Positions 57,456 through 64,000 of a stretch of DNA of 64,000 bases are shown here, one piece after another. Origin of the DNA: Cerioporus squamosus (lineage: Eukaryota; Basidiomycota; Agaricomycetes; Polyporales; Polyporaceae); the NCBI GenBank assembly GCA_022592435.1, contig JABYQS010000009.1, positions 62,001-126,000 of the forward strand. Reading direction: 5' to 3'. Numbering within the stretch: position 1 is the first letter of the stretch; every line of letters starts with the position of its first letter. Below the pieces are notes generated by a model, which saw nothing but the letters and a program-made list of their open reading frames with translations, searched no databases and was not told where the DNA came from. The translations under genes and the position numbers were made by a program.

Positions 57456-60400
57456 ATGGATCGTCTTTGCGGTGCGTGCATCGTGGCTGAGACCATTCCA
57501 CGAGGCTCATGACAGTCGTGGACGTACACAGATGAGATACTCCAGCTCATCCTGAACGAGCTCAACGACCCCGCCGCGTTTTCCATGCTGTCCAGGCGCA
57601 ACCATGAATTCACGAAGGATCCCTACGTCCGCGCAGTCTACTTCCTCACACGTTATGGCCGTATCCAGGCGTTATATTGGGCTCTGGGACGGGGGAAGCT
57701 GCTCAGCGAGAGGATGCTAGATGTGCGTAATCCTCTCCTCCGTTCCTGTCTTGTGACCGCTCCCCGTCCCGCAGTCGCCGCAAGGATGTGGTGGATAGTT
57801 TGGAGCTCCGGGGGCTGGAGGAGGCCCTTTCCCCATCGGACATACCGTTCCCGGGCGGAGGGAGAGGGGAGCGGACTGCAGGGCGCCCTGTCATCTAGGC
57901 ACATGTTCCCGGTGACGGCTGCGGTTGTGCAGGCGGCGGCCCTGCCGACTATGCCTGAGGTTCGGGCGTGTGTGCTGCGGTGATTAGCTCCTTGTGTGCC
58001 AGTGGTGTTCTTCGGGGCGGGGTGGGCCACCATCCCTAGGACGCTCGGCTGCCGCAACGGACCAAAAGCTAACGCTCTCCCTCCCGCAGATCCTCCTCGG
58101 CAGCGGCGCTCATCTATCGCGATACCTCGTGCAGCTCGCGATGCATCACTACTTCCGAACTCAAGTCACGTTCATTAAAGCGCGCTGGGTGCGGACATTA
58201 ACCTTTCCGGTCTTTGCCCACTTCCTTTCAATCGCGGCGCGGATGTACGGGAACATCCCCGCTGGGAAGAACGAGGATGACGGGAGCATCTTGAACCTGT
58301 ACTTGAAGCAGACCAGGTTCCCGACCGAGTACCGAGCGGCGAGCTGGGAGCAGGTGAGGGATGTGGTCGAGAAGTACAAGGTGTGTGAGGGACATTCCCA
58401 AGAGTTCTAAGCAATACTGACTGTGCACATGGCTGCAGTTCATTCCATTCTCGGACAAGGTGCGCCACAAAGCTCATCTTAGGCTTTAGTACGAAGGTTT
58501 GATTGCTTCCTGCTACTCCGTAGGATCCTATGATGGCCCAATTTCCCCTGGTCCTGGCCATCGAACCACGCCTGCTGTCATACGCGCGCCTCAACGGATT
58601 CTCAATGGACCGCAAGGTTTGTGAGGTCTTTTTCTCCGGAGTTTGGCCGCTGATGACGACATCCGTTCAGTATCGTAACTTTGTCTTCCGCAGGATGTTT
58701 GAGAAGCCCGCTATGATGTTCGAAGCACGGACGGTCGAGATCATGAAGAATGTGCGCGAACTCTCGCGGCTGGACCCTGAGTACGAATCCGTTGCTCGGC
58801 TCGTGTGTTTCCTCTCGATGGCTCATGTGTTCTGCATTTCTGCGTCCCCGCTTCAGCATGTTCCTCAGTCGTACGGTTGCAGCCGAGATCTGTATGGAGG
58901 CAAAGACAAACGAGCCCGCATACACCGCATTGAAACGTCTAGACAAGGAAGGCGTCCTGCGGTTCGAGCTATCGTACGTCAATGCGCCGTTACACACACT
59001 CCCCAGCTGTCTCACTGACCTAACATTTCTGCAGCTCTGTGGTGCATGACTTGATCAAGGTGAGTGGGCACCAGGAGGCCGGCTATTTAACCGAGCTAAG
59101 CTAACGTCCGGATAGCTCTTCCAACACACGCGGTCTGTCACTGCACCTCATACTGGAGAGGTCCTTCGAATGCTCTACAAGGATTTCCCCTCGGAGGACC
59201 CCGCCATCAGACTTGTCCTCCTGTTTACGATCTTCTTCGCCAGCCCATGTCTTGTTCCTGTGCCTCTCGATCAGACCTGCAAGACTTCTGCAGCTTTACT
59301 GCGATATGTCGAGGGCTGCACCAACAAGATTGACGACTTGAACCTCGGTCCGCTGACGCGGAAGGACCTCACGGATATTCTCCTGAGCAAGTTCGTACCC
59401 GACCGCTTCGTCGGTGTTCTGGAGTACGCGCGCTCTGTCATGAAGCTCGACCATCGCGAGATGCGCGGTGTCCTCACCGACGTCGCGCTCGCATGTCTGG
59501 AGGTTGGCTGCAAGGGCAAGATGCTCGCAAAGCTTGTGGATACGTACGACTACCTTGAGGACATCGTCGCTGCGCACATCGTGGAGAAGTACCAGATCCA
59601 GGTTGAGGACCTCCCCCCTGCCGAGGACGAGGCAGCCTGCAAAGCGTACACCGCCTCGCTGTGCGCTGACATTATGCTGCGCCGAGGACCCCCGCTTACA
59701 TTCGAGGAGGCTACAGCTGCGCCCGCTGCCCAGCCTGCAACGGCGCAAGGGGAGGATCCTGCGGCAATGCAGGTGGATGGCCCTGTTCCGCCAAATGACA
59801 GCGCCGAGGAGCCAGCAGAGACCCTCGACGGAGTCGAGGACGAGGGCGAAGAGGACGAGGATGCGGATGAACCCGAAGCGGCTGCTGAAGCGGAAGAGGA
59901 GGACTTGGTGCGTACTTGTCTTATAAGGCCTCTCACGTTCTGCTGCTGACTGCGCACCCGCACCGGGTGTGTGCTGAATAGGGCGCTATTGGCCAGGACA
60001 CCTTGTCTGCCATGATCCGGAAGGACGAGATGGTGCCGTCACGGCGGAGACGTTATCAGGTGCATTATTACATTAACCAGGACAACTTGGGGAATTCGCC
60101 ATATCCGTCCGGTACGTATATGCGTTCGAGGCATGGCTGCTGTCACTCACGCTATCGCCGTCCGTCGTCTCCGACGGTCTAGAGTACACACAAGTCGGAA
60201 AATGGTTGCAGGAGCACTACGGCCAACGCAGCGCCGTAGCTGCCGTTGTCAGGCTGCACGCGGTGATCAACCAGAACTCCGAGGTACGTGTCTTCGTCTC
60301 GTTCCGAGCTGGTTACTCATATCTGTCGTGTCACAGATCGTAAACCCCCATTCGCACATCCTGCAGCGCCCATCCACGGTACGCGTACCTGCACCCACCA

Positions 60401-61794
60401 CCTTGAAGCATTTCAAGCTCCTCGCACGGCTCGGACGCGCTCCGAGCATTTGGTTGTACGACGATATCGAGACGGGCATGGAGTTCTACTTCAGCGAGGA
60501 GGATTATCTCACCGCCGAGCAGCTGAGCGGCGCCTCGCACTCCAAGACCTCCGCGAACAAGACCCGGAGGGCGAGGCAGGCGGTCAAGAGCGAGGCCAGC
60601 CCGACGCCCGGCCCGTCTACCGCAGGGCCCTCACGGCTGGCGGAGAGTTCGTCGAGTTCCGCCTTGGACTCGAGCTCGAACAAGAAGCGGCCGCGGCGGA
60701 GCGTGGCGACGTCTGCCAAGTCGTATGTCGTCCCGGACAGCGACGATGAGGATATCGTCATCGAGAGCGAGAGCGAGTCCTTGCGGCGCTTCGCAAAGAA
60801 GCGGAAGGCCGAGACAAACATGCAGCGGTGGATCAAGCAGCTCGATATCTTGCTCAAGGAGGAGCAGCGGAAGGTGCGTGTCTTGGTTCGCAATATTTCG
60901 GTCCACGGCGCGCTCTTGTGGTGTGGCTGTGCTCTCCAAAGGGGCAAGTTGTGCGAGTGCATGGTTGCCCTCTTGTCGCCCTCTCGCGCAACTTGCCTTT
61001 CTCGTGTGTTATGTGGGTGGGAATGGCTCACTGGCGGATCTTCTCCGGCGCAGCTCTGGCGGTGCGAGGTCGCTGTTGCAGGGACCAATGGAATACCCGA
61101 CGGTCCCTTGCATTTTTTGAGTTTGAGAGCGGCGGAGTTGGTCCTGTTACTCAGCCGAGAGACCAACAAGAACGGGCTTCATGGGAATGCGCTCTTTCAA
61201 CGGAACCATGGGCCGTGTCCGGATCTGTGCGCTGTTGGTCGAGAACTGGCGGGATCTCGCGTCGCGTACGGAAGGTTTCGTACACAGACGTGGCAAGCGG
61301 CATGCGGACAGTTCCAAATCCTGTTTCGTTTTGTCCGCATTATGGCACCTCGCCGCATAGCTAGGCCCAGCCACATCGGAACGACCTCCGCTGGTGCAAA
61401 GAATTGCCGTCTTTTATCTTTCAGCGTGTTTCGTTTCAGCGTGTTTCGTGTCTGTCACCGCTAATCGCATGTACTGACTCCTGCTTTGTCCCAACAGTAC
61501 AACGACAGAAAACGCCGGATACACGCGTCGACACCACCCGGCGTAAAGGTCAAGGTTCTGAAGGTGTGTCTGTCCGAACGACCGAGATGGGCGCGCAGCT
61601 AATTGATTGACCCGTGCTAGACCGAGTTCCACAAGTCTCTTGCGTTCAACCTCCCGCGCCTGCGCCGGATCGATCGGGACAAACGCGAGAAGCTGTATGG
61701 GGCGGACGTTCCTGAGGCGGACTACAGCGACAGCGATGAGGACGAGTATCAGGATCGGACCACGCGCTCGAAACGACGCAAGGTCGAGTTCTAG
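57456..61794 (+). CDS. Large F-box-like protein with acidic/basic C-terminus (uncharacterised)
   Basis: Fourteen exons: 57456-57471, 57532-57722, 58090-58380, 58439-58459, 58524-58616, 58671-58780, 58857-58973, 59035-59059, 59116-59907, 59982-60111, 60183-60283, 60337-60873, 61498-61563 and 61621-61794; 887 aa, exact phases. The start LCDEILQLILNELNDPAAFS with LSRRNHEF resembles an F-box, so SCF ubiquitin-ligase adaptor is a guess. A helical repeat-like body follows (residues ~45-530), then Ala/Glu/Asp-rich acid (EDEGEEDEDADE), a middle block around WLYDDIETGMEFYFSEEDYL, a basic Ser-rich part (KKRPRRS), and a C-terminal SKRRKVEF, a likely nuclear signal. The product is recognised only as an Agaricomycete hypothetical protein. 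One intron (60874-61497) is 624 bp. A 45-nt in-frame stretch near 59249 may be another intron. Confidence 0.65.
61419..61448. repeat. 15-bp perfect direct repeat in the long intron of the F-box-like gene
   Basis: TTTCAGCGTGTTTCG occurs twice in tandem, 50 bp before the acceptor site of the 624-bp intron. Both copies contain a TTTCAG word that could act as a decoy acceptor. Confidence 0.85.
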
Positions 61795-62289
61795 TTTGGT
61801 CTCCGTTGCGTCCTCGTGGTCCCCGCGTATCGTTTTCCTCCCTCTGCATCTACAAACCTCACTATCCTCACTGTCTCTGCACACTCTCGGACGGACATTA
61901 ATCATTCGTTGCACACTCACGTACAGTCTGGGCGCGGCTCGCTGTGCCTGTTCCCATTGTGCGCGCATCGCGCCTGTGAAAGCCTACTCGTATAGCCTAA
62001 TGTTGTAGCTAGCTGGAGATAATGGACGGAGGCGGAGATCGCCCCGGGCAGCCGTGGTCGTGTGGGCTGGGCGGTCGGGCCGGGGAGTAGGCTTCGCAGC
62101 GCTGCCCGTTGCACCGGGTTACGGGCGCGCTGCAGGGTCCGAGTCCGCGGCAGGAGGCCCCGAGCAAGCGACCCCAGCGTGGCCCTATTTGCCGGACCAC
62201 CCGACCTACACTATATCACGATTCACCGCGGGGGAACTCGCAAAATTTGTGCATAAATACCCTTCGTGCGCCGCCCTGTCTGAGCCACG
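61795..62289. other. Intergenic region, F-box-like gene / amidohydrolase
   Basis: A 495-bp stretch between two plus-strand genes. An ATAAATA word at 62253-62259 lies only 31 bp before the next ATG, rather close for a TATA box; a CTATATCA word lies at 62210-62217. No other feature. Confidence 0.35.
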
Positions 62290-64000
62290 ATGGACGTCGA
62301 CGCCGACATGCCAGGACCCAGCCAGCACCGCGCCCAGCACGCCCGCCACACCCCCGAGGCTGCCATGGACTACCCCTCTCTCGTCATCCGCAACGTCCAC
62401 CTCCCGTTCGAGTCCGACGATCCCACACTCGCCGACCCGCTCTACAACGTCTACTGCGCCGGCAGCCGCGTCGAGCGCATCGAGCTCGCCACCCCGCATG
62501 GCTCGCGCAGCGTCAGCCAGGGCGGCAGCAGGCACAACTCGCCCGCGCGACATCCCGAGTACCACCACCACTCCCACTCCCACCTCAGCCCGGGAGGATC
62601 TGCGCACGGAGGGCGGGGAGCGGGGTCGCCTCGCCAGGGCCAAGCAGAGCTTGATGCGCAGGGACGGGGAATACTTTTGCCAGCGTGCGTCCGCTCTTCC
62701 ACTCCGTTCCCGCCTTTTCTGGCACTCACGCCAACGCCGATCTTGCGATAACCTAACAGACTTTGCCATGCGCACATCCACCTCGACAAGTGCTTTCTGC
62801 TCGATCAGTGCGACGAGCTTGTCACCGGGTATGTTGCTCATATTAAATAGGCGCTCTGTGGTGTCGCAAGAGCGTGGTTTGTGCTGCCCATACTCATCCC
62901 TCCGACGATCACAGACACTTTTCCGAGGCCCTGCGCGTCACCGCGAAGGCGAAGAGCACCTTCCCGACCAATCTCGAGGATCTGTACGATCGAGGCCGGA
63001 AGCTGATCGCGCAGAGCATCGAGTGCGGGGTAACGCTGATGCGCGCCCATGTCGAGGTCGACGAGACCGTTCATTTCGCGTGCGTCGACACAGGCCTCCG
63101 CCTCCGCAAGCTCTTCCGGGATATATGCCACATACAGATTGCAGGTGAGCCACCTCTTCGTTTCTGATGCTGTTTCGGTGGTTCACGGATTATGCGCGCC
63201 AGCTTTTGCCCAGGATCCTCTGTTCGCGTCGGCCAACGATGACCGCCCAGGGCTCAACTACGTGCTGCTGGAAGGCGCGGTCAGGCGGCATGGTGTCGAA
63301 GCTGTTGGTTCCGCTCCCTATGTTGAGCGCAGCATTACCCACGCGAAGCGCAACATCGAGCTCATCTTCGACCTCGCCTTCGAAGCCGGCATTCATGTGG
63401 ACTTCCATCTAGACTACAACCTCGACCCCACAGCAGAGCCGCTCATCTGGTACGTCCTCGAACAGCTCCGGCAGCGGATCCAGACAGCCCGGTGGCGCCA
63501 CGGGTGCCATGTCTGCATCGGACACGCGACGCGCCTCACGCTGTTCTCGCCGGAGGAATGGGCGGCGTTGCGAGCGGCGATTGTGGACGAGCGGCTCCCG
63601 ATCACGCTAGTAGGCCTGCCACCGAGCGATTTGTACATGATGGGCCGGGGGCTCGAGTACGCGCCTCGCGGGACGCTGAACGTGCCCAAGCTCGCAACCG
63701 AATACGGGCTGCGTGTGGCCATGGCGGTCAACAACGTCGAGAACGCGTTCACGCCGCAGGGTCCCGTGGACCCGCTCGGGCTCTGTCCGCTCGGTGTTGC
63801 CGTCTTCCAGTCGGGCACGAAGATCGACTGCCGGTCGCTTCTTGTGAGTCGTCTGCCCCGCTTGACCTTCGTGGACGACCCCTTCTGATCACATGTGCTC
63901 ACAGGAGGCAGTCACGAACAACGCCCGTTTGGCCATCGGCGGGTTTCACAAGGGCTCGCCGCCGATCTCGCTCACGCCTTCGCCTGGCGGTATTGCCGAC
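62290..64000 (+). CDS. Cytosine-deaminase-like amidohydrolase, partial (3' end beyond right edge)
   Basis: Exons: 62290-62684, 62760-62828, 62915-63144, 63203-63843 and 63905 to beyond 64000; 477 residues seen. The TIM-barrel amidohydrolase signature is clear: LCHAHIHLDKCFLL (first two metal His), RAHVEVDE, HVDFHLDYNLDP (metal His), CIGHATRLTLFSP (metal His), and VNNVENAFTPQGPVDPLGLC (expected site of the metal Asp in cytosine deaminase is altered to Asn-Asn; the exact ligand needs alignment). The N-terminal 130 residues hold the small beta-sandwich part plus a His/Ser/Gly-rich insert (HPEYHHHSHSH). The family deaminates pyrimidines or related ring compounds; the substrate cannot be told from sequence. 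No secretion signal. Confidence 0.8.

Noticed and set aside
60133..61464. Uninterrupted 443-codon frame as a separate gene
   Set aside because: It is made of exons 60183-60283 and 60337-60873 of the F-box-like gene plus introns; splice sites and phases fit the longer model.
62054..63148. 364-codon Arg/Ser/Thr-rich frame
   Set aside because: Shadow of the amidohydrolase gene in another frame, lacking the metal motifs.

Overview
The window is nuclear DNA of a filamentous basidiomycete, most likely an Agaricomycete of the polypore type. The evidence is GC-rich, intron-dense genes (mostly 45-90 bp GT-AG introns), tight packing on both strands, and proteins of clearly fungal type: SEN1 with its own N-terminal domain, a GH71 alpha-1,3-glucanase, an Mps1 kinase and a questin-oxidase-like enzyme. 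I see no rRNA, tRNA, CRISPR array or intact transposon. Exon models were built by hand from splice signals, reading-frame continuity and family knowledge. Most close exactly in frame, and the ones that do not are marked.

Layout, left half. 1-1212 (-): nucleotidyltransferase-fold protein, cut by the left edge. 1585-2997 (+): histone-fold protein of the Dpb3/CHRAC type. 3249-3880 (-): Hsp20 with a heat-shock promoter. 4434-5825 (-): SGF29 (SAGA). 6305-7343 (-): translin, divergent from 7573-14331 (+): SEN1 helicase. 15437-17127 (-): GH71. 18240-19330 (+): RING protein. 20423-22458 (+): NUDCD1-like CS-domain protein. 23142-26083 (-): PP2C phosphatase with a ~1 kb intron. 26830-29615 (-): large disordered nuclear-type protein with an Scm3-like motif.

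Middle. 29616-39290 is gene-poor. It holds two related genes with a C-terminal MYND/HIT-like zinc finger (32992-34130 and 37254-38445), separated by 3.1 kb that contains an orphan 313-codon ORF.

Right half. 39291-40382 (-): epoxide-hydrolase-like alpha/beta hydrolase with an apparent 1-nt frameshift. 41134-44951 (+): spliceosomal DEAH helicase Prp2. 45308-47120 (+): questin-oxidase-like protein. 48274-50895 (+): Mps1 kinase. ~51927-53342 (+): pRiA4b-ORF3-like domain protein. 53589-57000: three mitochondrial biogenesis genes (uL29m, SDHAF1, NDUFAF6), the last two sharing a divergent promoter. 57456-61794 (+): 887-aa F-box-like protein. 62290-64000 (+): cytosine-deaminase-like amidohydrolase, cut by the right edge.

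Themes: chromatin and RNA (histone fold, SGF29, SEN1, Prp2, Scm3-like), mitosis (Mps1, PP2C), mitochondrial assembly, and cell-wall or secondary metabolism (GH71, questin-oxidase-like, hydrolase). No single pathway joins them. The most unusual items are the divergent SDHAF1/NDUFAF6 promoter with palindromic GTCAC repeats, the zinc-finger paralogue pair, three GC-AG introns, and several introns whose length is a multiple of three and which lack stops.
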